Origin: Tubulanus polymorphus
Lineage: Eukaryota; Nemertea; Palaeonemertea; Tubulaniformes; Tubulanidae
Assembly: GCF_964204645.1 (NCBI RefSeq)
Contig: NC_134027.1
Coordinates: 12,266,485 to 12,326,484, forward strand
Direction of reading: 5' to 3'
Length of the DNA: 60,000 nucleotides
The stretch's first letter is position 1; every line of letters begins with the position of its first letter. Positions 1-11,821 of the stretch are shown here, one piece after another. The position numbers and the translations under genes are program-made. The notes under the pieces were generated by a model that saw nothing but the letters and a program-made list of their open reading frames with translations, made no database searches and was not told the origin of the DNA.

Positions 1-1602
1 TTTTTCCATCGACCCTCTCAGCCCTAGTTCTGCAGCTACGTCACTGTTCAGGTATGTTTTGGTGCTTGCATCGTCTAGTAAGGCGTTTATTCGAAGTTTC
101 TTCTCGCCATTTTTCAAATCACTGGTACTGTTCTCATGGTTATGAAGTTGCATCTGGTGTTCTGAGTTATCGAGCCTACGTCTTCTGATGGCTGTGTGTT
201 ACAACGCTCCCCTTCCGTGGCAGCGCTCTCGCAGTAGCTCGCTCTAGGTGCGTCGCCGTTTATTAGCTTTTCTCTATGCAACAATCGGTTGTGTGTTTCT
301 TTACATTTGTTGACTCCGCAAATCCGGGTCACTTTACAACTTGTTCCCAGGTGACCTTCTACAAGACATCTGAAACATAGTCTGCTTTTCTTCGCATGGT
401 TCCATCTATCATCAATATTCATCTTTTTGAAATCTTCACATTGCCATATGGGATGATTCGTCCCACAAACACGGCATCCTCTTCCTGGATCACTGTTACC
501 AACAAACATCGTGTGCGGCTTTCTACTGACATTTGAGTTATACTGATTTTCAGCAGTCACACCTTTGACAGTTTCGTGTGCTATTGTTTGAAAGTCCGCT
601 TCTTGGTTGATCCATGTTCGCAGTGTTTCTACTGACTCTGGTTTAGACTTCTCGAACACCCATCTATGGTATCTCGATACCATTTGCTCTGGTAATTTTC
701 TTTGTAGACTGTGGTACAGAGAACCTTCGCCCAGTTCTGATTCTTTTCCGGCTTCTTTTAGGTTTACCACGGCAACATCTAGTAAGTCCGCGAGCTTCTC
801 TAGATCCCGGGCGTTTCCGTACCTGATTGGACGGAAGTTATTGAGTTCTTCTATGTATATTGCTACCTGCCGCCTTTTTCTTCCAAACTTTCTTTCTAGA
901 CATTCTTTCGCTCTCTGGTAAGCTGCTGCTGAATGTCCTAAACTTTCTATGCATTTCAATGCATCTCCTGATAAGTACTGACGCAGCTGTAGTAACTTAT
1001 ACTCAGCTGTGGCAGGTGCGCTGTCAATACACGCCATAAATGCCGCTTTCTTATTAGCATATGTTTTTCTATCGCCATTGAATACAGGGATAGAAACTCT
1101 CTTGAGTTGCTTCCACATATCATGGCCCAAAGTAACTACTTGCCCTGCGGCAACGGATTGAATATCGCTCGCCGTGGTTTGCTGGCTTAAAACTTCATCA
1201 TCGTCCCCATCCATAACCTCTTCTCGGCTCAGGGCTATCATACTCGATGGCTCATTTTCTCTGATGTAGATGACGTGTTACCATATCTAACATTTCTTCT
1301 GCGTAGACTTCTATTTCTTTCGACATTTTCATCACACTTTGTTGATCTCTGCTGACCACATATTTTTCACTTAACTCCATCATGACTCCTAGAACATCTT
1401 CCCGCTTCTCGTCGTAATTTTAGAGGAGTTCTCGTATTCTGGTCCGCTCTCTGTTGTTATGGACAGCCTCTTCAATGTTGTGCCGAATCCGTGTTACGGC
1501 AGCCTTTCCTCTTGATTTCTTCTGCTTCAGAAGTTCGATCTCTGGTAGTAAAGTTTCGTTCACTTCACTTGTTTCTGCTACTGTATTTTCTTGACTTGAC
1601 AT
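1..1602 (-). pseudogene. BEL/Pao LTR retrotransposon gag-protease fragment
   Basis: Reading leftward on the minus strand, a short N-terminal gag piece (1602-1420) is followed by a 375-codon gag body (1241-114). The body carries the DUF1759-type region (HDMWKQLKRVSIPVFNGD, then YLSGDALKCIESLGH) and, near its C-terminus, the BEL/Pao zinc-knuckle series (CRVCGTNHPIWQCE, CFRCLVEGHLGTSC, CGVNKCKETHN). At 1-110, in a different frame, there is an aspartic protease start with the active-site-like LLDDAST motif. Gag captures the RNA and builds particles; the protease would mature the polyprotein. The N-terminal piece, gag body and protease lie in different frames with stops between them, and the pol part would lie left of the window, so this copy is broken as far as it is seen. 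The LTR upstream (above 1602) was not identified. Confidence 0.9.
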
Positions 1603-4315
1603 CTTTTTCTTCTTTGTCTTCTGTACTTCGGTTCAACTACGCTCTGCTACCAGTTTCTTATGGCTATGCGATAAACTAACCACAAGAAGATTTCTGTTTT
1701 CTGCTTCTTTATTGCTGTTTCTGATGTGTCTAAATTTCGACTTTTGAACTGCTCTAATATACTAAATTCTTATCATTTTATCTTCAAAACCTATTACCGA
1801 TTATTATATTAAACATTCATCATCATGTGAATTCGTCAGAAAGTCTAGATAAAGCATAGCGCAGGCATTAAAATGTCATTAGTCTAATCTATGAAAGTTT
1901 TACTTTTTACACTTGTTCGCTTCTCAACAGTAACCACAGGGAAAAACTTCTTGGGAATTTCAAAATAATAATTCCAGGCTTGGAAATATTTGGGATTTTG
2001 AAAAATTTTCCTAAAATCAGGCAAATATTTGGGAAATTCATTTACATTTCTATGTAAATGAATCAGCCATTCGCAGATCGCAGCCCAGATCCTATCAGCC
2101 CAGCTTACGTCGACTGAGCCAGATACGATATCTGCCAGGTTGCTTGCCTACTTATGTTGGTTATGATTACTTGAAACTGCACCAGCTCAGATGGTCACAC
2201 TATAAGCACTTTGAGAATAAATTCAAGGTACTTTGAATTATTGGGATTATATTTGAAAAGCTATTTCTTTAAGATCTTTATCTTTCTGATTCGTTTTTGA
2301 ATACAATTTGCCAGCGACATCATGTAAAGAGGGTCGCTCACATCATGATTCTACCAATTTTGTTTCTAGATCTTCTGTCAATCATTTGCCGTGCTGAAGG
2401 TTTGGTTTGCGTTTGAAACTACTTGAATTTTAAAGTTAGTGACAAGATACTTATGATGCTAACTTGCTAACTAGTGGTCAAAATTTGTAACTAGGCCTAT
2501 GTTTATTCAGTCTCTGATTGGCTGAAGTTCCTGCGATCAGTTCCATCGCATTGCAGATGAGCATATATCAGGTGCGATCGAAAGCAACTGTCCGCCTACT
2601 GTAGGCCGGAGTAGAACATGGGCAATCAGCTGGATACAGCTTGTGACGAGTCGGTAGTGCAGCTTTCAATCTGCTGTCTGTACCCACACCCCTTAGACTA
2701 TTGATGTCGACCTTGTCGATGCCTTGATAATCAGTTTTTGTAAGGATGGCGAAAGCCTGTCAATGCATAAGGGTGCGTTGTTTGGATGTCGAATGCCTGG
2801 CATTATGAACTAGGGCAGAATGGCGTATGTCTGTCGATTAAACTGCCATTGAAATGATGATCTGTCTGTATGATTTGTAAAATTTTATATTAGTGTCAAT
2901 CAATTTTTGAATTTGATTATGTACAGGATACGAACCATACATGTGATAACTACGGTACTATGGAGTGCTGAAAAATACACAATTATGCAAATGAGTGTGA
3001 AATCAAATTAGGTATTTATGTAATCGCACTTGCCTAAAATAAAAACTGTGCCACCGTGCGGGCATGAGTCCAGAACAGCAAATAAAAAAACTAGTAATTT
3101 GGAGATTATATATATATATATATATGGAAGATAAGTTATTTATTAAGTCTATAATTCAAAAAACAAAACAACTAAGGTACTTAGAAAAAAAAATGAAAAT
3201 AAACAGGGCCCTTTTTACGAAACTTAGATCAGAAAAATAAAAATAAAATAAAATTAAATTAGCTTAAATGTAAGTCAATGATCAATTAAAGTTTTTTTTC
3301 TTCAAAAGTTTATAAATTTTAACTTAGCGTCACTCCAAAAAGATCACTCTGCCGCTCCTCGAAATTGTTCGCTGCGCTGCTCCCGAAATAGTTCGCTGTG
3401 GTTCCTGTTGCTGTCCAAAATCTGTAGTAATTGTTGATCTGTGGTTCCAAAATTTTTAAACGTTTGCTGAATGCGTCGTATCTGTCGAATTTATAATTTG
3501 CACATCACGCAAATATCACTGATGATGAAAGTCCACTGGTGGTACGCGGAGTTTGGTACGCGGAAAAAAACAGTTTTACTTAACAATGTTTTTTATCACC
3601 AAGCTGGTTAAACTCCTGTGGCCGTAAAACTTTAACTACCACTAATATTAAGTGTCCTTCCGAATCACTTTCGAATCACGAACACAACTCCGTAATGATT
3701 AAAATCCAATCCCGTTAGAAGTTCTCCAACAGTAAAAAAGTTGCAGGAGAACTCCAGTTGAGCTTCCTCCTTTCTCGAAATCTCAAAAGCGTCTTTTCTC
3801 TCTCTAAACTATCCACGCCCAACTTCCTGCAGGGGCTCCCTTAAAAATAAACTCTCAAAGATCCATTCAAGTCAAAAATTAGATAGTTAATCCCCTAAAA
3901 TGGTGAAAAAGAACTTACCCAAAATATGACTAATGTATTTAACTCCCGCCACATAATTGTGAAATCCTAATATTCATCTTCATTTAAGAAAAATGAATTC
4001 TTTATGAGATTAAAATAATTGAAAATCTTGTGAACCCCATAGCTTCCGGTAAAAATTGCATCAGCAAATACGTGTCAAAATTCACATCACATAATAATTA
4101 ACACCAAGGCTACATGAGCCAGCGACCTCATAAAACTTGAATATGTTTAAACTAGTGAACTAAATTCAGCAAATGCCTGTTATGAAAACTAGACAACACG
4201 AACCAACAGATTTTACATTTAACTTTAAGATCAAACATTTATTGATAAAAAAATTAGATATAACATAAGGACTTTAAGGAAATATATATAAAACCGACTA
4301 CAGGCTGTTCCAACT
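1603..4315. other. No recognised gene; AT-rich repetitive DNA
   Basis: No convincing coding region was found here. There is a (TA)n microsatellite at about 3108-3125. The BEL/Pao 5' LTR would be expected in the left part of this stretch, but I could not define its ends by eye. Confidence 0.5.
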
Positions 4316-4565
4316 AAAATGATGGGACCCCCCATAGTAGTGGCTACATTTAACAGAATGTTTGTTGATGTTATGTACTTCGATTTTTGGAAAGCCTCTG
4401 ATGGCACTCCTAATTCAAGACTCCTAATGAAAGTGAAGAGTCTAGGTTTCCCATGCAAGATCGTTGAGCGGATAAGATCGTTTCTGATAGGATGAATGTA
4501 GATGATGTTTCCAAACTTGTACCTGTCCTAAGTGGGGTATGACAAGGCTCTGTTTTGGAACCCTT

Positions 4566-7500
4566 TTGGGCCGAGCATTGAGTACATACGCTTGACTTCC
4601 TGGTATTTTAACCCCCCATGTATGCTCTCTGTACATTTTTTTATAACCCCCTTGCGTTCGTACCGAAGTAGTTCCGGAGTACTTTATGATTTACCCCCTT
4701 CCTCTAAAAGTGAATTTTTGAGGATCTGTGGTTTAAAAAAAGCAAAATTCACCAGCATTCATCAGAGCTCCGATGACGATGTGTGAATTGACAAAGTGAA
4801 AGACCAAGGGTGGGGAATTCCCAGGAAATCCCACTCTAATATAGGGGATATTTGTAAAAATCACATTGTGTTTCGTGCACGATGTATGTACTTTAATGTT
4901 GCATGAAGGCCTTAATCTATAGATATTCACTTGCAATTGGGATTATAAACTACTTAGGGATCCATAAGAGTGATCATCCTTTTGAGATTTTCAAATTCAA
5001 TTAATTTTGGCATTTTTGTTCCACTCACAATTGTGACCAGCATGCACACTGAGAACTAACAAAATGACTTCTGACAGAACACTATTTCTTTTATTATAAA
5101 ATGCTTCAAGAACTAGATTTTACATAATGGTTCATCAATTATATACAAAATATACTTGATATTACATCTACTCTGTCATTTTTAGTTAGTTACATGGAAG
5201 TCATAAAAGCAATCGCTGTGTTTGTCGATGCACAAATATACGTTGCATTTCATACAGAAGAATCTGGTACGTCGATTACAAGTAGGGTTTTTGCAGCTTT
5301 TAGGGACCTCAGCTAACCGTTTTGGCAAATGCCCATGACCATCAAGGCGTATGTGGTCAGGCACAAAGTTTGCACTGCGTACATCCTTTTCAGATTCGAT
5401 TCTCTGCACAGGTTCAGGATTGGGAACACCCAAAATTAGGCAGTGGGCAATGGCAAGTTTGAATCTGTATAACTTGTTACTCTTGGCTTGAATACTTCCA
5501 TTTTTTTCTGCCAATAGTCCAGGCATTTACACAACTCATATCTAATAAGTGGAAGATAATGCGTTAGTACCACTTCTTGCTTTTCATTCTAATCCGATAA
5601 AAGGACAATAACATGTAACAACGGTCAACAACGCCCATGTTTTTGTTATAGGTTTTTATAATACCTGGGCACTCAATTTCTACATGTTTTTTTTCTTTGG
5701 CATTATATCGACGTACATACTGGGTTGGCGTGACTGAACACAAGTTTCATCCAACTGTAACAACCTTATTGTCAAACCAGGCTATTATAACGATTCCTTC
5801 GGCTTATTGGTAGTCAAAGGAACCCCTACCCTGTTTTTTTAATTCCTTTTCACTTTTTAAGGGACATTTAGCACGCCTATTTTTACGCATCGTACAAGTC
5901 GCATGATAGCCTCGGCGTTTAAGCTCTAGGAGTAGTTCCAGGGATGCAAAATAGTTGTCAAAGACAATGTGAGTGCCTTGAGGAAGGAGACGTTCCAAAT
6001 TCAAAACAACTTCACCACTCTTACCTATGCCTGGTTCTGAATCAGGGATATGTTGAACAAGGTTATCACCCTGTATGTAAAATTTGTGCATATAGCCGGA
6101 TTGACCAGCTAGTCCCCATATTTTATAGCCCCATTTTTTTGGCTTTTTTCCATATAGACTTTGAGACTATGGTGTCCCTTAATGGAACAATTTGCTCATC
6201 TACAGACATGAACCTTTCAGGCTCAGCATTTTTATCAAAATTTGTCTGGATTATTTTCAGCAGTGGCCTGACATTATGGAGCCTGTCATAACCGGGTTGA
6301 CCATGTTTCACTTCTAAATCATTGTCGCTAACATGGAAAACTGCAAGTTTTTGTTCAAAACGATTAACCGACATGGCATTTTTTACAAGTTCTTGTTGAA
6401 TATCTTGTGACCAGTAATCTCTTCGACCAGCAAATGAACAACTGACTTGTAAATAACGATTCCAAGAACTATACGCATCTCCTGTTCACTAATTACTGGT
6501 GTTTTGTCCTTTTTTTGTTGTAACCTAAATCGGTTAGTTTCCAGTGTTATCAGTTCTATAGCCTCCTGGCCAAACATCAATAAGAAATAGTCAATTTCTG
6601 ATTTGCAGTTTTTCATCTCACCCTTAGGCAATAATTCATTTTCTGGTAGGTCACCTGGATCTTTTATATCGGCATGCGTCCACTTCCAAACTTTTCTCTT
6701 CGGTCTGAAAGACACAAGTCAAAGTTTAGGTTATACCCCCTGGCTAGAATAAAATAAATTTAGCTGTAATTAGGCCCCCAAAAACACATGTAAAGCTCAA
6801 ACTTACTTGTTTGAAGTCGCTGCATGCCTAGCACGTTTAGCGGGTTGAGTCAGCACATCATCAGTGTTATCATCGTCTGTCTCATTGCTTTCATCGCCAT
6901 CAACAGAACCTTCAGAATTCTCATCCTCACTATATGCAGGGTCTTCATCACTATCATATCTTTCATCAGCTGAAGAGCCACTTTCTTACCGTTCGTCTTC
7001 ACTTCCAGATGGTATATCGCCGTCATCGTCATCATAACTGTTGATAATGTTCTGAACTACATCATTTGTAGAAAGGCGCTGCCGTTGAGGACTCAATCTG
7101 GAACATAAACAACATAGTATAGAGTAAACTCAATCTAGGTGTGCTATAAAAAAAGCTATATAGGAGAAAGGAGACATATCAGTACTAATTTTAGAATGTA
7201 ATCTATTGATATACAGGTGCTGAGAAAATACACAATAAGTCCTAGTGCATGGCTATCACAATTGTAACCATTACTTAATGCGGCTCGTGTGCATGAACGA
7301 CACAATTGTGACCAAACCATAAAACAGCTCCCCTGTTCAAATTTTTAGTTTCAAATATACATTACATGCATTCTGCATTGTCTTTGTGTTCCTAATAACA
7401 CATTTATTTGGATATTGACACAATTCCTGGCCTTATCAAAATTTTAGGGGACTTTAAATATGTAGAATTTTCAACTCACCTTCCTAACATGGGCGCCGCC

Positions 7501-7787
7501 ATCTTGGATTTCCAAAGTAGACTACCTACGCCATCTATCCATTGATACATAAACTACCAAATGTCACAATTGTGATATATATGCAAACAAACATATTCTG
7601 TTCACTGAAAATTATTTTTGGCCCCCCAAAAAAAAGGATACAATTGTAACCCATATGCAACAAAGGGTTTAAAGATTACCCCCCTTAGGAAAGTATGTAC
7701 ACCTTGAGCTCACCCCTCCTCCTGTGTGCCTTTGTACGGATTTCTAAACCCCCCTCCCCCTACGTGTGTATGTACTTTATGCACAGC
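4566..7787. mobile_element. 3.2-kb composite DNA-transposon insertion in the LINE
   Basis: The LINE reading is interrupted between 4565 and 7788, with the pentamer CCCTT on both sides (4561-4565 and 7788-7792) as a candidate target duplication. Both ends carry related inverted sequence containing GCATN2AGTACATAC (near 4575-4590 and 7765-7783), and C-rich/T-rich stretches follow on each side. The block contains a piggyBac-type transposase pseudogene in reverse orientation. Whether the piggyBac element is the whole insertion or a second insertion inside another element is unresolved. Confidence 0.6.
5182..7102 (-). pseudogene. piggyBac-type (PGBD) transposase pseudogene
   Basis: Fragments in order on the minus strand make a piggyBac transposase. 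First comes an acidic N-terminal exon (7102-6811), ending at a splice donor GTAAGT. An intron follows, then the DDE_Tnp_1_7-type domain starts at 6706 after TTTCAG. All three catalytic aspartates are visible: MSVDEQIVP (about 6200), IVFDNYF (about 5965) and NMGVVDR (about 5640). The C-terminal cysteine-rich zinc domain (CKNPTC, CMKC, CIDKH) lies at 5190-5300. These enzymes excise at TTAA by hairpin chemistry. The copy is dead: there is a TAA in the acidic exon (about 6989), frame changes near 6380 and 6120, and several stops between 5530 and 5800. An intron inside the ORF is normal for animal PGBD-type elements. Confidence 0.92.
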
Positions 7788-7986
7788 CCCTTACTCTTTG
7801 TGATGTTTATTAATGAATGACCTCTGTTACTGGTGATGTTATTATGTTCGCTGATGATTGTAACCTTTTCAAAACTATTGTAACTAGGCATGACTGTGAA
7901 ATCATACAAAGGGACCTAAATGCCCTTGCTGACTGGAGCCAGTTATGGCAATTAGACTTCAACCCTGACAAATGCCATGTTTTGAG

Positions 7987-8963
7987 GAGTGTAGGAAAAA
8001 AATGGCCAAGGAAAAAATGGCCTAAAAAAAGGCCAAGGAAAATTTATGAGAACTACTGCCAATGTTAATAAAACATTGAATTTTCAATTTAATGACATCA
8101 TATATTTTTCATGGGGTTTGAAACAATCAAAATCGGTATTAATGAGTTCAGAAATGTGATGAACTTACATTTCATTTCATTACATATGATGAATATATCA
8201 AGAACTATCATGCAAGTGTTTAATGAATAAACTTGATAGTGATAAACTTAAACCTAATAGATTAACTAAATTAATATTTCAAAACATCTAAAGCTGGGCG
8301 TAGGTCGGCCTTGCGAAGTGCGAGATCGTTGCGTTGCGTCGCGTCACAAGTGGCGGTTGTCAGCGACTGTGTGCGAGTAGTTGCAGCCAGTCGCTGCCAG
8401 TTGCAACAGCACGCAGGTCGGTTGCGTCGCATGGCAGAAAGTAGAACATGTGCGACTGGCGTCGCTGGCAGTCGCAACCCGTCGCTGGCAGTCGCAAGGT
8501 AGCGTATGTCGGTGAGTCGTTGGGATGTGATCGTCGCTGGCGGTCGCACCGAGTCGCGTCGCAGTGAGTCGCAAGCGGTCGCAAGGCCGACCTACGCCCG
8601 CCTTAACTAAACTATTAAGGCAAGGTCTTAAATCATCAAAGGTAAATGCTTTGAAATTGTGTGGTAATTTATATAGCAAACTAGTGCAGTGTCTGATAAC
8701 ATCAAAGTGAGATATGATCATCAAATTTACCTAAACTAATTCAGGAATTGGTCTCTAATAATCTCAAAAAGTTACATGCCAAAACATCGGAAAACATCAA
8801 TGCATTTGATTTCGTTTTAGTTAATAATATGACAGTCAGTTTTCCATTCAATCTTCCTTGGCCTTTTTTTCCGTGGCCATTTTTCCTTGGCCATTTTTTC
8901 CTAGGCAAATACCTTGGCCATTCTTTCCTTCGCCATTTTTTCCTTGGCCATTTTTTTCGTTCA
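7987..8963. mobile_element. 977-bp foldback element with 12-bp target duplication
   Basis: The LINE text CCATGTTTTGAG occurs at 7975-7986 and again at 8964-8975, flanking this block exactly. The left end holds tandem copies of a unit like GGCCAAGGAAAAAATGG (about 7998-8045). The right end holds at least six inverted copies of the same unit (about 8853-8957). The element is thus bounded by short tandem repeats in opposite orientation, a classic foldback layout. It has no coding capacity and carries a second MITE inside it. Confidence 0.8.
8293..8602. mobile_element. GC-rich MITE with 21-bp perfect TIRs (copy 1)
   Basis: The terminal inverted repeats at 8296-8316 and 8579-8599 (GGGCGTAGGTCGGCCTTGCGA) are perfect. 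The interior is dense in GTCGC/GCGAC words and sharply richer in GC than its surroundings. A second, inverted and more diverged copy lies at about 53428-53715. It has no ORF of its own; apparent ORFs are by-products of the base composition. Confidence 0.8.
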
Positions 8964-9099
8964 CCATGTTTTGAGACCAGGTACTATCGATAATTCCTAT
9001 ACAATGAGAACCAAAAATGGAAGACTCCAATTCTCTACTAGCGAAAGGGACTTAAGAGTGATGATACAATCACTTGAAATATCATCTCCTCCTTATTAA

Positions 9100-9788
9100 T
9101 AACATTACTAACTATTATTCTTATACTCAATTATACTATGATTCTTATACTCAATACGTAGATCCTTAAAATTTTGGATAAAGATATGAATGAAATATAA
9201 GGGTGCGGCGAAGTCTCGAACTTTCAGTACCCAGCTGGAACCCATCCCTCGGTGTAAACATAATATGAGCAATTTAAAATGAATGATGACTAATCATAAA
9301 CATTTGTCTTACAGAGAGTGCCTGCAGCACCTAAGGTGACCCAGTCTTTACATACGTCGATGACCTTGCTGAAGTCTACAGACCCACTCATAATTTCTAC
9401 AGTCTTCAGTATCCTATTGTACAACAAGATAACCATATCGGAATGAGAGGAAATTCATATATGCTACTATAAGTGCAAACAAACTATGTGTAGAACCTAA
9501 GATCATCATTTTCTTGCAAACACAATAGTCTGGGAATAAAACGGTTTACCTAAACAAGGCGTCAACGCTACTCTGTTGGACTGTTATAAAGCTAGACTGG
9601 ACAGTCACTGGAAAGTCATTGAAAAGGATTTACACCAGTTAGAAATCAATTTCATTTATTGTGAGCTACTGATCTGTACTATATTTCTATATTTTACCGT
9701 GGATACATGTGCCTTCGTATCTATTCATGATAGCATAATATTCGTGCACCCTCTCAAAGTCTGAGATTAGTGAACTTTTCGAGCCGCT
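9100..9788. other. No recognised gene upstream of the MULE ORF
   Basis: The sequence between the LINE end and the MULE start has no recognisable coding exon. It may hold the transposon's 5' end and terminal repeat, but no exact repeat was found. Confidence 0.4.
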
Positions 9789-11702
9789 ATGGAGTCAGAA
9801 ACTGTCAGTGATGCCATTGAAAATGAAATGTTTGAGAATTTGAGTGGACGGTTTTTAGATGTTGATGATATTTATAGTGTGCTCTCTTCTGAGAGAACTG
9901 TATGGGAGCAAATACCTATGGGAAAAAAAGAAAATGTGTTTTTCTTGGTTGATAATACGCAAAATAGTGAAAATCGTTCCCGCGGTAAACGCAGCTCATT
10001 TCCTGACGATTGTGGAGTATGGGACTCCAAAAGTGCCTCATCGAATATCAGGTATTTCATATTACGAAACAATCATTTAGAGTCGGTTGTTCTTAAAGAC
10101 GGACTCTACGGCAAACAGGGTAGAAAGACATTTACATCTATCAATCCACAGCCCAATGAGGAATGTCTATTTGGTCTGCACAGGGCGTATGTATCTCTTA
10201 AGAGGTGCCCGTCTTATAAAAAGCGCGTGTCTTGGTGTTCGAAAGGCCCAGCTGAGTTGCTGAATCGTGCATTAGTGGAATATATCGGTAATTATCCTGA
10301 TTCTGTAAGTGTTCACGGGAACAATAAAAACAATGACGGAGAGTATATACGGAAGCATCCGGTTATTCTAGATTCAGTAAAACAAGCAGTTAGATTTGGA
10401 AAGAAATGCAGACAGATATATTCAGACACGTTAACAGAGAACACTGAAATGGCTCCTCGAGATCTGAAGCAAGTTCAAAGTATAAAGTACGCGTTAGAGA
10501 GTAAGACGAGAAACAAAGCAGTTGGGCGTAATAACAGCCGGAATGCTGCTGATGATATACAAACCCTGATACATAACGTTCATGAGCATCCTTTAATTCA
10601 GGAGATCATTCACACCAAAGGGAAAGCTCCATCAATAATCTTGTACACTGAAAATCAAATGACCGACTTGGTGAATACATGCAAAATCGGCAGAGCGATT
10701 ATTGGAGTTGACAGGACAGTTAATTTAGGTCCCTGTTACTTAACAATTCTCGTATTTAAACAACCCAAATTGCGCCGTAAAAAGTCACAGAGTTCTCCGA
10801 TCATATTGGGACCGATTTTATTGCACTATGATGGGGATTTTCGCACCTATCATTCTTTCTTTTCACACATTCGCGGACGATTTGATGATATTGCAATATT
10901 GGATATTGAGATTGGTGTGGATGACATGATCATTGGTTCTGATGAAGAGGCAGCTCTTGTAAAAGCAATAAAACTTGTATTTTGTGATTCTGAAATAATA
11001 TTTTGTACTAGACACTTGAAAGAAAACGTTAGACGCCGACTCGGGAACACGACAGGTGTAGACAAAAAGATGATGCGACATATACTTGATGATATTTTTG
11101 GAAAAAATGGTCTAATTGAATCAGATGATATGTTTAGTTTTGATGAGAAAACTGTGACTGTTGCCGCAAAAATTGAAAATGAACAATCATCTTTCATAAG
11201 ATATTTCAAAACTAAGTTGGTACCAATTTTAAAGGATTTTGTTTTGAACCCACATTTTTCTAAAACGGAGTTTTTGCCACTAGCCTGGACAAATAAAACT
11301 TGTGAATCATTAGATTATATCCTCAAGTTATCAGTGTATAGAAAACCAAATCTAATTATCAATTTAGTCGACAAAATACATAAAATTGTTCAATTGCATT
11401 ACGCAAATACTCGACTCGCATTTTATGGGGAGGGAACTTTCCAATTGGCAGAATCCCTCATTTCATTTAGGATGCCAAAAGTGGTGTGGGTCTCAAAAAC
11501 AAGTGCAGAACAGAACGACCATTTTCAGAAATTTCTGGATCATATAGAAACAAGAATTGACAAATATTTGTTATCGACAGATGGGAAGTTGACGATTATA
11601 ACAAGGACGCCAAAAACAGTGAAAAAACTCGGAAAATTAAAACGTATGAGGAAAGCCAAGGCTAAAACCATACCTGAAAAGAGAAGAAAGGTATTAGATT
11701 AA
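9789..11702 (+). CDS. MULE (Mutator-like) transposase, intact 637-residue ORF
   Basis: This uninterrupted ORF has the MULE transposase core. A first catalytic-type aspartate lies in IIGVDRTVNLG (about residue 308). A block follows with GPILLHYDGDFRTYHSFF, and a second aspartate lies in IIGSDEEAALVKA (about 385). After it comes the conserved Cys-His stretch FCTRHLKENVRR (about 400-412). The N-terminal third (FPDDCGVWDSKSAS, GLHRAYVSLKRCPSYKKR) looks like the variable leader seen in invertebrate MULE proteins. The C-terminus is very basic (KKLGKLKRMRKAKAK), suggesting nuclear or DNA contact. No SWIM zinc finger is visible. It would cut DNA at the element's terminal repeats. Unlike its transposon neighbours it has no internal stop, so it is either a recent copy or retained under selection. 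Confidence 0.82.
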   Translation: MESETVSDAIENEMFENLSGRFLDVDDIYSVLSSERTVWEQIPMGKKENVFFLVDNTQNSENRSRGKRSSFPDDCGVWDSKSASSNIRYFILRNNHLESVVLKDGLYGKQGRKTFTSINPQPNEECLFGLHRAYVSLKRCPSYKKRVSWCSKGPAELLNRALVEYIGNYPDSVSVHGNNKNNDGEYIRKHPVILDSVKQAVRFGKKCRQIYSDTLTENTEMAPRDLKQVQSIKYALESKTRNKAVGRNNSRNAADDIQTLIHNVHEHPLIQEIIHTKGKAPSIILYTENQMTDLVNTCKIGRAIIGVDRTVNLGPCYLTILVFKQPKLRRKKSQSSPIILGPILLHYDGDFRTYHSFFSHIRGRFDDIAILDIEIGVDDMIIGSDEEAALVKAIKLVFCDSEIIFCTRHLKENVRRRLGNTTGVDKKMMRHILDDIFGKNGLIESDDMFSFDEKTVTVAAKIENEQSSFIRYFKTKLVPILKDFVLNPHFSKTEFLPLAWTNKTCESLDYILKLSVYRKPNLIINLVDKIHKIVQLHYANTRLAFYGEGTFQLAESLISFRMPKVVWVSKTSAEQNDHFQKFLDHIETRIDKYLLSTDGKLTIITRTPKTVKKLGKLKRMRKAKAKTIPEKRRKVLD

Positions 11703-11821
11703 TCTGTTACACTCATTAGTTTATTGCTTGTGCACACGATGTGTGACAAGTTTATTTACCTGGGTACGGAATGTATCTTGTGTATGGTGGGCTCTGTTGA
11801 CTTTCTTGATTGTTGTATAAT

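Larger units (their letters stand above)
4316..9099 (+). mobile_element. LINE reverse-transcriptase fragment split by two insertions
   Basis: Three pieces of one reverse transcriptase read in order on the + strand. Piece one (4316-4565) has the motif-A region (VDVMYFDFWKASD) and reaches the GSVL motif before the sequence breaks. Piece two (7788-7986) resumes with the downstream LLFVMFIN segment and contains the catalytic FADD motif (at about 7849-7860), ending at DKCHVLR. Piece three (8964-9099) repeats CHVLR as a target duplication and continues the palm/thumb region. Stops and small frame shifts are present, for example a TGA where the conserved PQGS proline codon should be. The protein would have copied LINE RNA at a nicked target. 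The family is a non-LTR retrotransposon of the CR1/Jockey type by general motif style; the clade is uncertain. Confidence 0.85.

Noticed and set aside
5001-7672. Exact piggyBac ends at TTAA sites 5001-5004 and 7669-7672
   Set aside because: The sequences inside the two TTAA sites are only loosely similar, so the ends cannot be fixed from this copy.
8271-8724. Several overlapping ORFs in the GC-rich block
   Set aside because: They arise from stop-poor GTCGC-rich MITE sequence on both strands; no protein pattern.
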